Part shown: piece by piece, positions 1 to 7,467 of the stretch
Position numbering within the stretch: the stretch's first letter is position 1
Layout of the letters: each line of letters begins with the position of its first letter
Origin: Terrimonas sp.
GTDB taxonomy: Bacteria > Bacteroidota > Bacteroidia > Chitinophagales > Chitinophagaceae
Length of the DNA: 64,000 nt
Assembly: GCF_003075435.1 (NCBI RefSeq)
Contig: NZ_QCZJ01000013.1
Span: forward strand, 62,001-126,000
Direction: 5' to 3'
Notes under the pieces: model-generated
The model's input: only the letters and a program-made list of their open reading frames with translations
Database searches by the model: none
What the model was told of the DNA's origin: nothing
Made by a program: the position numbers and the translations under genes

Positions 1-240
1 ATGATCATAATGCGGGTGCGTAAGCAGGCAATATTTAATATCCTTGGGAGATAACCCCCAATACTGCATATTGCGGAATATCTGGTTGAGTGTATCGCCG
101 CAGCCACAATCAAACATAATCAATCCTTCAACTGTTTTAACGATATAGGAATTACCATCATTCCATAAAGCATCCTGCTTATCGAATGTTATACCGTTGA
201 GGTCGCCGCCTACCTGGTAAATATTTTTTAATAGTTGCAT
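1..240 (-). CDS. MBL-fold metallo-hydrolase, N-terminal part (cut by window edge)
   Basis: An open frame runs on the minus strand from an ATG at 240 to the window edge, giving 80 residues that start MQLLKNIYQVGG. The fragment ends in LLTHPHYDH, the HxHxDH zinc-binding signature of the metallo-beta-lactamase fold, preceded by the usual beta-strand/loop pattern with a short acidic stretch (IMFDCGCGD). The protein therefore probably binds one or two metals and hydrolyses an unknown substrate; glyoxalase II-like and RNase-like members share this motif, so no narrower function can be given. It has no recognisable signal peptide and is probably cytoplasmic. It is divergent from the small gene at 345, and the 104 bases between them would hold both promoters. 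Confidence 0.85.
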   Translation of the reverse strand, partial: MQLLKNIYQVGGDLNGITFDKQDALWNDGNSYIVKTVEGLIMFDCGCGDTLNQIFRNMQYWGLSPKDIKYCLLTHPHYDH

Positions 241-344
241 GACTTTGGCTTTGGTTACAAATGTGGAATTTTTTCCCGCACCGGTTAATCATTTACAGCA
301 GAGATAAATTGGCACATAATTGTACTCTCTAAAAATAAAAGATT

Positions 345-545
345 ATGAAAGATAAATCATCAACAGGTAAAGCAAAGGGTAAAACCAGGCCTATTACTAA
401 AAAAGAAGAAGTGCAGACAAATCCTGATAACCGGATAGACCAGGATTTTCCAGGCTTTCCACATGCACCAGCAAAGGAAAATATCATTAATCCCAAAACT
501 GAGGAGCAAAAGAAAACAGCCGCTGTAAAACCAAAAGGCAAATAA
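345..545 (+). CDS. small charged hypothetical protein (66 aa)
   Basis: This is a 66-residue, strongly charged and probably disordered protein. It is lysine-rich at both ends (KAKGKTRPITKKEE near the start, KPKGK at the end), with a Pro/Phe-containing middle (DFPGFPHAPAKE around residues 34-45). There is no signal peptide, no membrane segment and no domain I can name. Short Lys/Pro-rich proteins of this sort are common in Chitinophagaceae genomes, but I cannot give a role. The ATG is preceded by an A-rich stretch, and the stop lies 22 bases before the ATG of the DUF1543 gene, so the two could be cotranscribed. A complete competing frame exists on the opposite strand, but it has a poor composition for a protein. 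Confidence 0.55.
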   Translation: MKDKSSTGKAKGKTRPITKKEEVQTNPDNRIDQDFPGFPHAPAKENIINPKTEEQKKTAAVKPKGK

Positions 546-567
546 AGCTGATTGTTTATTTTTGAGT

Positions 568-1134
568 ATGCAGTATAAGCTTTTTATGCTATTGCTGGGC
601 TGCAAGCCCCAGGGCAGAAATACAGAACAGCACGATATATTTTTTGGTATTGCGGCACATTTAAAAGCGTTGAGTGGTGATATAGCAGATTTTTGGCCGG
701 AAGTAAAAGGTAAAATTCATATTGATGCATGGCGTGAAGTAAATTATGTTGACGGTTTCAAAATTGAAGCGAAAGAAAAGCCTTCAAATGAAGAAGCGGG
801 CGGTAAGGAAAAGTTATTCTTTCTCAATCTTGGCGGGTATAAGAAAGATGATTTTGAAGAATATCATTATAAAATATTGCAGGTGTGCGGCGATAAAGGT
901 GCAGCTATTCAGCGAGCCAAGCAAACTGCATTTTACCAGCATACGGGTTTTGAAGGAGCTGTATCTCATATTGATGATAAATACGGGGTTGATGTAGATG
1001 ATATTTATGAAATAGCTGATATACTACCGGAAAAGTTTAAAGAGCAGTATAGTATAATCATTAGTAAGGCTGATACAATTCAGCATGATGAGTTGCATCT
1101 CGGGTATCTTACGCTGGAGAAACTGAAAGGGTAA
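568..1134 (+). CDS. DUF1543 domain-containing protein
   Basis: The 188-residue product matches my memory of the DUF1543 family: an N-terminal KLFMLLLGCKPQGRNTEQHDIFF block, a central HIDAWREVNYVDGF block and a second similar half ending LGYLTLEKLKG. The two halves resemble each other (F.LNLGGYKKDDFEEYHY in the middle), which suggests an internal duplication. The biochemical role is unknown. The protein has no signal peptide and is probably cytoplasmic. I chose the ATG at 568 rather than the TTG two codons upstream, because ATG is stronger and the family begins directly at the K-L-F motif. It follows the small charged gene at 345 closely. No regulatory site was seen. Confidence 0.8.
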   Translation: MQYKLFMLLLGCKPQGRNTEQHDIFFGIAAHLKALSGDIADFWPEVKGKIHIDAWREVNYVDGFKIEAKEKPSNEEAGGKEKLFFLNLGGYKKDDFEEYHYKILQVCGDKGAAIQRAKQTAFYQHTGFEGAVSHIDDKYGVDVDDIYEIADILPEKFKEQYSIIISKADTIQHDELHLGYLTLEKLKG

Positions 1135-1221
1135 TATTGTTTCTCGCAGCGATCACAGTAGGGCAGCGATAAAGTATAAAAAGAATATTATACCATTGCG
1201 TGAGCCTCGTGTAAAACATTG

Positions 1222-1602
1222 TTACCTGCTGTTTTCTTTTCCTTCCAGTTGATTGCAATAGTTGAGTGAGCCTAACCTGAATCGCAAAGGGATTTTTGTA
1301 GCTTTTTCTATAGCCAGTTCCTTTCTGCAAAAGAAACCAATACAGTTGGCGTAGTAATTTGCCGGCAGCATACTATTTTGAAAGGGCACATTGCGTAAAA
1401 AATTTTTTGAAAGAAATGGTTTGGATGAATCGGCAATATGTACATCCCGGGTGCTGTGTTTTGCCGATACATTCATCATCTCTTTTTTTAATATTGGCTC
1501 GTGCTTTTGCGCATTGGCTTCAACAGAAAAAATAAAGCTCAGCAGGGCTAAAATTAATATACCGTAAGTCCCCCGCATTAGATTGACAGTAGCTGAATTC
1601 AC
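1222..1602 (-). CDS. small secreted hypothetical protein
   Basis: The 126-residue protein has a typical N-terminal signal peptide: MRGTYGILILALLSFIFSVEANAQ, with cleavage likely after ANA. The mature part ends in a conserved-looking block, FFCRKELAIEKATKIPLRFRLGSLNYCNQLEGK. I recall this block from small periplasmic proteins found widely in Bacteroidota, always of unknown function. Three cysteines lie in the mature region (FFC, and the pair around NC/YC), so a disulphide is possible. The start could be the first ATG, or the ATG nine residues later that begins MRGTYG, which would give a better signal peptide. The gene is divergent from the sigma factor gene at 1663. Confidence 0.65.
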   Translation of the reverse strand: MNSATVNLMRGTYGILILALLSFIFSVEANAQKHEPILKKEMMNVSAKHSTRDVHIADSSKPFLSKNFLRNVPFQNSMLPANYYANCIGFFCRKELAIEKATKIPLRFRLGSLNYCNQLEGKENSR

Positions 1603-1610
1603 TTTATAAA
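1583..1610 (+). promoter_or_regulatory. possible promoter ahead of ECF sigma gene
   Basis: TTGACA at 1583-1588 is followed after 16 bases by TATAAA, and further downstream TATTTTTG (1622-1629) fits the Bacteroidota TAnnTTTG -7 element. Either could serve the sigma-factor gene starting at 1663. I regard the TATTTTTG element as the more likely for this phylum. Its position is partly inside the divergent secreted-protein gene. Confidence 0.3.
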
Positions 1611-1662
1611 TGTAACATTTTTATTTTTGGAGCTACTTATATATCATTAGCTTAACGGGCAT

Positions 1663-2160
1663 TTGGCAACTTATACGCAACAACAGCAATTTCTTGAGAT
1701 ACTCCGGCAGAACGGCGGTATACTGCATAAAGTTTGCCGTATGTATGGTAATACCGAAGAAGACAGGCAGGATTTGTTGCAGGAAATGATAGCGCAGATA
1801 TGGAAAGCATTCCCAACCTTCAGACAGGAAGCGAAAATCAGCACATGGATTTACAGGATAGCTTTGAATACCGCGATAGCAGGCTACAGAAAGCAACAAA
1901 GGCAGGTATTTACCGTGGCAATAGATGCTGAATTTTCCATGATTAATGACGGGGAGGATTTGATTAAAACCGAGCGGTTAAAGCTAATGTATAATGCCAT
2001 TGCTCAGTTAACTGATGTGGAAAAAGCTTTAGTGATGTTGTATATTGAAGATAAGACCTATGAAGAAATGGAAGATATACTGGGAATGACACAGGGTAGT
2101 CTGCGCGTAAAAATGAACCGTATTAAAGAGAAACTGAGAAAACAGGTTTCGGGAGAATGA
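1663..2160 (+). CDS. ECF-type RNA polymerase sigma factor
   Basis: The 165-residue protein has the two-domain layout of ECF (sigma-70 group 4) factors. Region 2 contains DRQDLLQEMIAQIWKAFPTF and STWIYRIALNTAI (about residues 33-72). Region 4 contains LTDVEKALVMLYIEDKTYEEMEDILGMTQGSLRVKMNRIKEKLRK (about 117-161), a helix-turn-helix for -35 recognition. It would direct RNA polymerase to a small regulon in response to an envelope signal. The frame is open from a TTG at 1663, and the first ATG lies well inside region 2, so TTG is the only reasonable start. It is followed after 15 bases by a four-helix membrane protein that is the natural candidate for its anti-sigma partner, and then by a TraB-family gene. 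Confidence 0.9.
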   Translation: MATYTQQQQFLEILRQNGGILHKVCRMYGNTEEDRQDLLQEMIAQIWKAFPTFRQEAKISTWIYRIALNTAIAGYRKQQRQVFTVAIDAEFSMINDGEDLIKTERLKLMYNAIAQLTDVEKALVMLYIEDKTYEEMEDILGMTQGSLRVKMNRIKEKLRKQVSGE

Positions 2161-2175
2161 TATAAAAAAAGCCAG

Positions 2176-2805
2176 ATGGAATTAGAGCTGTTAAAAGAAA
2201 TTTGGAGTGAAACCAACGGGATGCCACCGCGGGTTGTAAAAGTTGATGCTGATGTTTTGCAAAAAGCAACCTCATTTCAACAGAAAATAATTACTGCGTT
2301 AAAGAGAAATCTTTTTATCGAAGTAATTGTTGTGCTGATATGTGTGGCGGCAATAGCCGGCTTCTATTTTACTGCTTTTGGTGGAAATTTCAGGGAGGTA
2401 AGCTGGATGTATATAATACTGGCAGCCGGCTTTTTATTGTATTACTTCAGGAAAAACAGGTTGCTGAAAACAATGCAGAACACTTCACTGAGCGTAAAAT
2501 CAAATATTGAGATTCAGTTATCAACTCTTGAAAAGTATATCCGTTTATATCTTATTGCCGGCATTGTACTTGTTCCCCTGCTAATGACTTTTTTTTATCT
2601 GTTGCTTTCATATAAGCATATTACCATCTTCCCTTCATTGCAATCAGTAGTGGGTAATTTGAATTTCACTTTGGGATATATAGTGTTCTCAGTTTTTTTA
2701 ACAATTGCACTTTACTATCTTTACCGCTGGTATATTTATAAGTTATATGGAAAGCATATCGCACGGTTAAGAGCCATGCTGAATGAAATGAACGAAGAGA
2801 TGTAA
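2176..2805 (+). CDS. four-helix membrane protein, possible anti-sigma factor
   Basis: The protein has 209 residues: a cytoplasmic N-terminus of about 45 residues (MELELLKEIWSETNG) followed by four hydrophobic helices at roughly 49-68, 75-92, 121-146 and 163-187, and a short basic C-terminus. The N-terminus lacks a clear zinc-binding HxxxCxxC motif of the classical zinc anti-sigma domain, so I cannot assign it to that family. Its position directly behind an ECF sigma gene, and the soluble-N plus membrane layout, make a sigma-sequestering membrane protein the best inference. It ends 9 bases before the TraB gene, so the three genes probably form one operon. Confidence 0.75.
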   Translation: MELELLKEIWSETNGMPPRVVKVDADVLQKATSFQQKIITALKRNLFIEVIVVLICVAAIAGFYFTAFGGNFREVSWMYIILAAGFLLYYFRKNRLLKTMQNTSLSVKSNIEIQLSTLEKYIRLYLIAGIVLVPLLMTFFYLLLSYKHITIFPSLQSVVGNLNFTLGYIVFSVFLTIALYYLYRWYIYKLYGKHIARLRAMLNEMNEEM

Positions 2806-2814
2806 AAAACCAAT

Positions 2815-3684
2815 ATGAAACACTTTTATTTTTTATTATCAGCTTTATTGATGTATCAATGTTACCCGGAAAATATAAAGGCGCAGGGAAGTGATGATAA
2901 CTCCCTTTTGTGGGAGATCAGCGGAAACGGGTTAACTAAGCCGTCATACCTGTATGGCACTGTGCACATGATCTGCAGGAAAGATTTTTTAATGAGTGAA
3001 ATATTGAAGAAGAATTTTGCTGCTGCTGATAAACTTTACCTCGAAGTTGATATGGATGATCCGGCTATGAACATGAAGATGCTGCAGCTTTCAATGTTAC
3101 AGGGAAAAAAGCTGAGCGATTTTTTTAATAAAGAAGATTATGAAAAGCTGAATGTTTTTTTCCGGGATAGCATAGGCATGCCTTTAACTATGTTTATTAC
3201 CATGAAGCCTTTTGTACTGTTCAGTATCATCAGCCTGAAAACACTGAACTGCCCGGACCAGGAATCGTATGAAATGAGTTTTGTTAAAATGGCAGGAGAA
3301 CAAAACAAGGAAGTGCTTGGGTTGGAAACTATAGAAGAGCAAATGAAGATTTTTGATGACATGCCGGATAGTGTACAGGCGCAGATGCTAATGAGGTATG
3401 CCAATGAGTTTTATGAGCAAAAGGAAGATTTTTCTAAGATGATAGCATTATACAAAGCGCAGGATCTTCAGGCGCTGTATGATCAAACTATTTCTTCTCC
3501 TGATATTGCCGGTTCCGAAGATGTTTTGCTTTTTAACCGTAACCAGAAATGGATACCGGTAATGGAAGGCGCAATGAAAGAATCACGTGTTTTTTTTGCC
3601 GTTGGCGCAGGTCACCTGGCTGGCGATAAAGGAGTGATCAACCTCCTGCGCACCCGGGGTTATACTGTAAAAGCTTTGAAATAA
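2815..3684 (+). CDS. TraB/GumN family protein, exported
   Basis: The 289-residue protein starts with a signal peptide (to about residue 24, KAQG). It then carries the TraB/GumN hallmarks: SYLYGTVHM at residues 45-52 (GTxH motif), a central acidic/hydrophobic region, and a C-terminal FFAVGAGHLAGDKGVINLLRTRGY block (GxGHL). Members of this family are related to Tiki-like proteases with conserved GxxH and E residues, but bacterial members have no settled substrate. The likely location is periplasm or outer membrane. It is the third gene of the sigma-factor operon, which suggests an envelope-stress connection. Its stop codon is separated by a single base from the stop of the convergent TlpA-like gene, so read-through on both strands is possible. 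Confidence 0.88.
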   Translation: MKHFYFLLSALLMYQCYPENIKAQGSDDNSLLWEISGNGLTKPSYLYGTVHMICRKDFLMSEILKKNFAAADKLYLEVDMDDPAMNMKMLQLSMLQGKKLSDFFNKEDYEKLNVFFRDSIGMPLTMFITMKPFVLFSIISLKTLNCPDQESYEMSFVKMAGEQNKEVLGLETIEEQMKIFDDMPDSVQAQMLMRYANEFYEQKEDFSKMIALYKAQDLQALYDQTISSPDIAGSEDVLLFNRNQKWIPVMEGAMKESRVFFAVGAGHLAGDKGVINLLRTRGYTVKALK

Positions 3685-3685
3685 A

Positions 3686-4819
3686 TCAGCGTACGGTAGC
3701 CGGGGTTAAAATTTCCGAAAGTTTTTTATGTAATGCTTCACCGCGAAGGTCCATGGCAACAATTTTACCTTCCGGATCGAGCAATACATTATAAGGTATC
3801 CCTTCAATGTTATACAGCGCAACAACTACACTCTCCCATTCTTTCAAATCACTTACCTGTTGCCATACCAGTCCATCTTTATGAATAGCATCTATCCATG
3901 CCTGTTTGTCTTTGTCTAACGAAACGCCAAATACAGTAAAGTTTTTTTCTTTAAAATCAGTAAACGCCTTAACAACATTCGGGTTTTCTTTCCTGCATGG
4001 TGCACACCAACTCGCCCAAAAATCTACAAGCACATATTTCCCTTTTAATGACTCCAGCGGAATTACATGACCTGATGTATCAGGCAAGCTGAATAATGGC
4101 GCAGCATTTCCGGTAGCAACGATATGCTGTTTTTTTAACCAGGTACTATAATCTTTATTCAGGTTTGCTACGGTTTCATCGGCAGGGAAACGTGTAACCA
4201 GGCGCTGTATCAATGGTTTCATTATTGCAGAGTCATTCTGCTGTTGTTGCAGAATACCCAGCGCATATATTGCTACAGCAGGGTTTTTTGTGGTGTCTGT
4301 AAATTGGGAGAGGTATTGTTTAGCATCATTTGTTCTCTTTTCTATCCGGGACTTCCCTTCCATACGTATACTGTCAGCATGATGTTGGATAGTATCTTTT
4401 CTTATCATGTCAATGTCATGCAGAAATCCATTAAAAGTAATCAACAGGCTTTTTAATGATGTGGAAGCAGGTGAGGAGGCGCTATAATCTGAAAACTTAT
4501 TCCAGTCTACAGAGAGATTAATAACCGGTTCATCATTGCTCAATAAGATATACCTGCCATCTTTTTCAAAAGTTATGCTGTATATACCAGGCATTGATGT
4601 AACTGTTTTGAGCGTACAGGTATTATTGCCGGCAGTAATAGTAGCCGTGTCGAGTAATAACGGAGATTGTCCATAATCTTTGCCTATCAGCGACACTGCC
4701 TGTGGCCCGGGGCTGTTTTCAACAGTAAGATGTATTGTAAAGGTATTCTTTGGATTGCTGCAGGATGATAAAAGGACAGCAACAGCAAATGAGCATATAT
4801 ACATTATCCTGGAAAACAT
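3686..4819 (-). CDS. TlpA-like thiol-disulphide oxidoreductase, lipoprotein
   Basis: The 377-residue lipoprotein has its lipobox cysteine at residue 20 (VLLSSC). Residues about 25-130 form the all-beta DUF4369-like domain usual for Bacteroidota TlpA proteins; 130-235 is a helical linker; 238-374 is a thioredoxin-fold TlpA/AhpC domain. The active site is WCAPC with cysteines 272 and 275, inside VLVDFWASWCAPCRKENP. It probably reduces or exchanges disulphides in periplasmic proteins, anchored to a membrane facing the periplasm. The C-terminal GIPYNVLLDPEGKIVA carries the cis-proline (IP) expected beside the active site. It stands alone between the convergent TraB gene and lspA, separated from lspA by about 200 bases. 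Confidence 0.93.
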   Translation of the reverse strand: MFSRIMYICSFAVAVLLSSCSNPKNTFTIHLTVENSPGPQAVSLIGKDYGQSPLLLDTATITAGNNTCTLKTVTSMPGIYSITFEKDGRYILLSNDEPVINLSVDWNKFSDYSASSPASTSLKSLLITFNGFLHDIDMIRKDTIQHHADSIRMEGKSRIEKRTNDAKQYLSQFTDTTKNPAVAIYALGILQQQQNDSAIMKPLIQRLVTRFPADETVANLNKDYSTWLKKQHIVATGNAAPLFSLPDTSGHVIPLESLKGKYVLVDFWASWCAPCRKENPNVVKAFTDFKEKNFTVFGVSLDKDKQAWIDAIHKDGLVWQQVSDLKEWESVVVALYNIEGIPYNVLLDPEGKIVAMDLRGEALHKKLSEILTPATVR

Positions 4820-5021
4820 GATCGGTTAAACAGCTTTAGACCGCAAGATATTCAACAATAATCAAATGCTGTTAGCAATTGTTGTATGAATTATGGGAAG
4901 GATACTAGTGTTATGTCAACTGTGAAATGTGAGGCATGAAAGCTTGTCTCATGTCGCACGTTTATCAACAACGTACCGAGATTTTTTAGTTGATATGGCA
5001 CCAGGAAGGGTGATGCAGGGG

Positions 5022-5699
5022 TTACAAAACCTGGACTTCATCATTAACAGTACTATTGGTTTCAATAGTAGGGTTGTTTTCCTTTTTGTGCCTGTCGAAA
5101 AATCTTTTTTGAAATAACAGGATGGTTATTACACCTAAAGATATTGCAGCATCCGCTATATTAAATACTGGTCTGAAAAATTCAAAATCTTCTCCTCCCC
5201 AAAACGGGAACCAATTTGGAAATTTTGCATCCCTGATGATGGGGAAATATAACATATCTACTACACGGCCATGTAAAAATCCGGCATAACCTTCTTTTGG
5301 GAAAATAGCTGATATATAAGGATTATACATATCGCCGCTGTTTTCAAAGATCAACCCGTAGAACATACTATCAATCAGGTTGCCGATTGCTCCGGCGTAA
5401 ATAAGGGTTGCACAAATAATAAATCCTTTATGCTGCTTTTCGCGAATAATATGTTTCAGGTAAAATGTTCCAAAAATTACTGCAAGCAGCCTGAAAAGTG
5501 TAAGTATGATTTTGCCCCAATCGCCGCCAAGTTTCCAGCCATAAGCCATTCCTTCATTTTCAATAAAGTGTAAACGAAACCATGAGCCAATAATATTTTT
5601 TTCTTCCCCGATATAAAAATTTGTTTTAATCCAAATCTTTAATCCCTGGTCAAGCACCAGGATTGCTAATGTTAAAAGTATTACCGATCTGAATTTCAC
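5022..5699 (-). CDS. lspA: lipoprotein signal peptidase (signal peptidase II)
   Basis: This is an inner-membrane aspartyl protease that removes signal peptides from diacylglyceryl prolipoproteins. The 225-residue protein has four hydrophobic segments and the family blocks GAIGNLID (104-110), HGRVVDMLYFP (143-153) and FNIADAAISLG (179-189). The two catalytic aspartates are D148 and D183. It is longer than the usual 160-170 residues because of a loop between GNLID and HGRVVD (GLIFENSGDMYNPYISA) and a longer segment between the two aspartates; both are common in Bacteroidota LspA. The C-terminal tail is hydrophilic. The start is the ATG at 5699, with a TAGGTTTG promoter element 15 bases upstream. 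Confidence 0.96.
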   Translation of the reverse strand: MKFRSVILLTLAILVLDQGLKIWIKTNFYIGEEKNIIGSWFRLHFIENEGMAYGWKLGGDWGKIILTLFRLLAVIFGTFYLKHIIREKQHKGFIICATLIYAGAIGNLIDSMFYGLIFENSGDMYNPYISAIFPKEGYAGFLHGRVVDMLYFPIIRDAKFPNWFPFWGGEDFEFFRPVFNIADAAISLGVITILLFQKRFFDRHKKENNPTIETNSTVNDEVQVL

Positions 5700-5713
5700 C
5701 TGAAAATTTTGCG

Positions 5714-5721
5714 CAAACCTA
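5714..5721 (-). promoter_or_regulatory. -7 element (TAGGTTTG) of lspA
   Basis: On the minus strand this reads TAGGTTTG, matching the Bacteroidota consensus TAnnTTTG, and ends 15 bases before the lspA ATG. I found no clear TTG -33 element at the expected distance. Confidence 0.45.
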
Positions 5722-5839
5722 CATGAAAAAGGTGGTTTTTCATCCGGTTGCAGTTATTATGATATTATTTTCTATTATACAATTACTGTTAATAAATATA
5801 CGAACAGCTATGACTAAATCGTTAACATTGATACAAATA

Positions 5840-5871
5840 TTGCCGATAAGCAAGTCTAATTTGTATATTTG
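5840..5871 (+). promoter_or_regulatory. Bacteroidota promoter TTG-N21-TATATTTG
   Basis: TTG at 5840-5842 and TATATTTG at 5864-5871 are separated by 21 bases, matching the phylum's -33/-7 promoter pattern. The -7 element ends only 9 bases before the ATG at 5881, so the transcript would be nearly leaderless. Confidence 0.55.
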
Positions 5872-5880
5872 TTGCCAGTG

Positions 5881-6246
5881 ATGAATTGTAAAAAGTCCAT
5901 ATATAGTAAATCGCAACTTTTATTAAGTATCTTTTTAATGGCGATACTGTTATGGCTTACCGTAAGTACTCCTTTTATCATTAATGCTAAAAAGCAGTTA
6001 CAAATAGCCAGTATTGAATTGAGTTCAACGGATGTTTCTCAATCGCCGGAGGAAGATAACAATCCTTTTTCCGGTTTAAATGAAGAAAAAAGTGGCAGCA
6101 ACGCCAATACTTTTTCTGAATATTTACACGAACATTTTCAAATGCCTGTTATAAATGAAGCTGCGCTTATTCACGAAAGTAATACAGGCGGTTTAATATA
6201 TGTAGCGTATTACGGGGAATTACTCTCTCCTCCTCCCGAAGCTTAA
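5881..6246 (+). CDS. small envelope peptide ending SPPPEA
   Basis: The protein has 121 residues from the ATG at 5881. The in-frame TTGs at 5869 and 5872 lie inside the promoter and are unlikely starts. It begins with a short basic stretch, then one hydrophobic helix (LLLSIFLMAILLWLTVSTPFII), then a hydrophilic acidic region and the C-terminal LLSPPPEA. It looks like a single-pass membrane or exported protein; I cannot name a family. A similar small protein with a Pro-Pro-Pro C-terminus upstream of transporters or carbonic anhydrases is familiar from other Chitinophagaceae, but no function is known to me. The next gene is carbonic anhydrase, 335 bases downstream. Confidence 0.65.
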   Translation: MNCKKSIYSKSQLLLSIFLMAILLWLTVSTPFIINAKKQLQIASIELSSTDVSQSPEEDNNPFSGLNEEKSGSNANTFSEYLHEHFQMPVINEAALIHESNTGGLIYVAYYGELLSPPPEA

Positions 6247-6581
6247 ACTTTTCCTGTAAGGCTGTTCAGGATTTTCAAAACTTTTTACGAAGAGGTATAT
6301 CTTTTATCACCCAATAAAAAAAGTTGTGAAGTATTGTAAAAGGAATTATTCTTCTTTTCACTACGTAATGACATCTCCTCTTCTGTACAGCCATTCAAAC
6401 AAATTTTTTCCGTGCATCCGCCTTTGATTTCATTCTGATTTCGTGTACAGCCAATGTTGTATGTACAGAGGTTAGAATAACAGATGGGCGAATTTATGCA
6501 GGTTGCTTTGTTGAGCCGTAAAGCTTAGCCTGGGAACATAATAATTAATTGCAATTCAATTCATTTTTAATAGAAATATTT
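6247..6581. other. intergenic region before carbonic anhydrase
   Basis: In 335 bases there is no convincing reading frame. It contains the 10-mer TGTACAGCCA twice, at 6384-6393 and 6444-6453 (exactly 60 bases apart), and a third partial copy TGTACAG at 6462-6468. I see no strong terminator and no perfect TAnnTTTG element close to the next gene. Confidence 0.5.
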
Positions 6582-7217
6582 ATGAAATCATACGAACAAT
6601 TATTAGAAGCAAATAAGGAATGGGCTTCGAACAAATTATCAGTTAATCCACGTTATTTTAAAAAACTTGCCGAAGTACAAAAACCAGAGTTTTTATGGAT
6701 TGGCTGTAGTGATAGCCGTGTGCCTGCCAATGAAATTACGGGCACTGAACCTGGTGAAATTTTTGTGCACAGAAATATTGCCAATATGGTTGTGCATACA
6801 GACGTAAACCTGCTTAGTGTGCTGGAGTATGCTGTAAAATATTTGGAAGTAAAGCACGTAATTATTTGTGGGCACTATGGTTGTGGCGGCGTAAAAGCCG
6901 CTATGGGTAATGAAGACTTTAACCAGGTGCTGAATATGTGGTTGCGTGTTATTAAAGATGTATACAGGAATAACCGTGAAGAACTGGATGCGATTGAGGA
7001 TATGAATGCCAGGTCAAACAGGCTGGTTGAATTAAATGTAATTGAGCAGGCAGAAAAGATCTGCAAAACATCTACTATTCAAAATGCGTGGAAAGAAAGA
7101 AAAGGGCCGGATATTCATGCATGGGTATATGATCTTAAAGACGGATTAATAAATCCTATTCTTGAAATTAAAGCAGGAACTCCTATTGACTCGTTGTATA
7201 AGTATGAGTTTGCATAA
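6582..7217 (+). CDS. can: beta-class carbonic anhydrase
   Basis: The enzyme interconverts carbon dioxide and bicarbonate with a zinc ion, in the cytoplasm. From the ATG at 6582 the product has 211 residues. The zinc ligands are C42 and D44 in WIGCSDSRVP (with R46 pairing to D44), and H98 and C101 in CGHYGCGG. The block TGTEPGEIFVHRNIAN (54-69) is typical of the class. The frame can be extended by 11 codons to an upstream ATG, but that adds MQFNSFLIEIF, which is not part of the family, so MKSYEQLLEANKEW is the better start. It resembles the E. coli Can branch in length and motifs. It follows the small envelope peptide; no other inorganic-carbon gene is near. Confidence 0.96.
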   Translation: MKSYEQLLEANKEWASNKLSVNPRYFKKLAEVQKPEFLWIGCSDSRVPANEITGTEPGEIFVHRNIANMVVHTDVNLLSVLEYAVKYLEVKHVIICGHYGCGGVKAAMGNEDFNQVLNMWLRVIKDVYRNNREELDAIEDMNARSNRLVELNVIEQAEKICKTSTIQNAWKERKGPDIHAWVYDLKDGLINPILEIKAGTPIDSLYKYEFA

Positions 7218-7322
7218 GGGTGGAAGGCATAAAGCAGAAGGTTAAAGGTTGGTGGTAGCAGGTGTTGGCAAACCGGGTTCGGAACCTGCTGCTCATTAAC
7301 TCGTTGTATAAGCGTGGAAGGC
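7189..7322 (+). repeat. partial direct duplication of the can 3' end
   Basis: ACTCGTTGTATAAG at 7189-7202 (inside the last codons of can) recurs at 7299-7312, and GTGGAAGGC at 7220-7228 recurs at 7314-7322. The second copy lacks about 18 bases between the two blocks. This looks like a small, decayed tandem duplication covering the gene's 3' end. Confidence 0.5.
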
Positions 7323-7416
7323 TAAGGGGAGGAGATAGAAGGCGAAAAGAATGTCCTCTGCTTTTTGCCTTTTGCCAAATAACCGGCTGACGCCAAAGCT
7401 TACAGTAAATATAAAA

Positions 7417-7445
7417 GCGGGTGGTCTTAAACTTAGACCACCCGC
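7417..7445 (-). terminator. terminator of the M28 peptidase gene
   Basis: A perfect 11-bp stem (7417-7427 with 7435-7445) and 7-base loop lies just downstream of the minus-strand peptidase gene. On that strand it is followed by CTTTTATATTT, a fair U-tract. Confidence 0.75.
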
Positions 7446-7467
7446 CTTATTCAATAATATATTTGTA

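Noticed and set aside
329-605. Minus-strand frames of 70 and 81 residues over the small charged gene
   Set aside because: They are antisense shadows rich in Phe and Cys, as expected from an A/G-rich coding strand.
1109-1330. 73-residue minus-strand frame overlapping the 3' ends of the DUF1543 and secreted-protein genes
   Set aside because: Basic, irregular composition, overlapping two better-supported genes; no family features.
4929-5117. 62-residue plus-strand frame between the TlpA-like gene and lspA, containing MRHESLSHVARLST
   Set aside because: It overlaps the 3' end of lspA on the other strand and its start resembles the MLRHEAS translation of the repeat at 22404, so it is more likely repeat-derived sequence than a gene.
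6384-6468. TGTACAGCCA direct repeats 60 bases apart as a CRISPR-like array
   Set aside because: Only two full copies of ten bases, with no regular spacer set; treated as a minor repeat.
7251-7290. tRNA-like GGTTCGGAACC segment with a 7-bp stem
   Set aside because: It lacks an acceptor stem, D-arm and anticodon arm at the right distances; only a hairpin of AGCAGGT with ACCTGCT remains.
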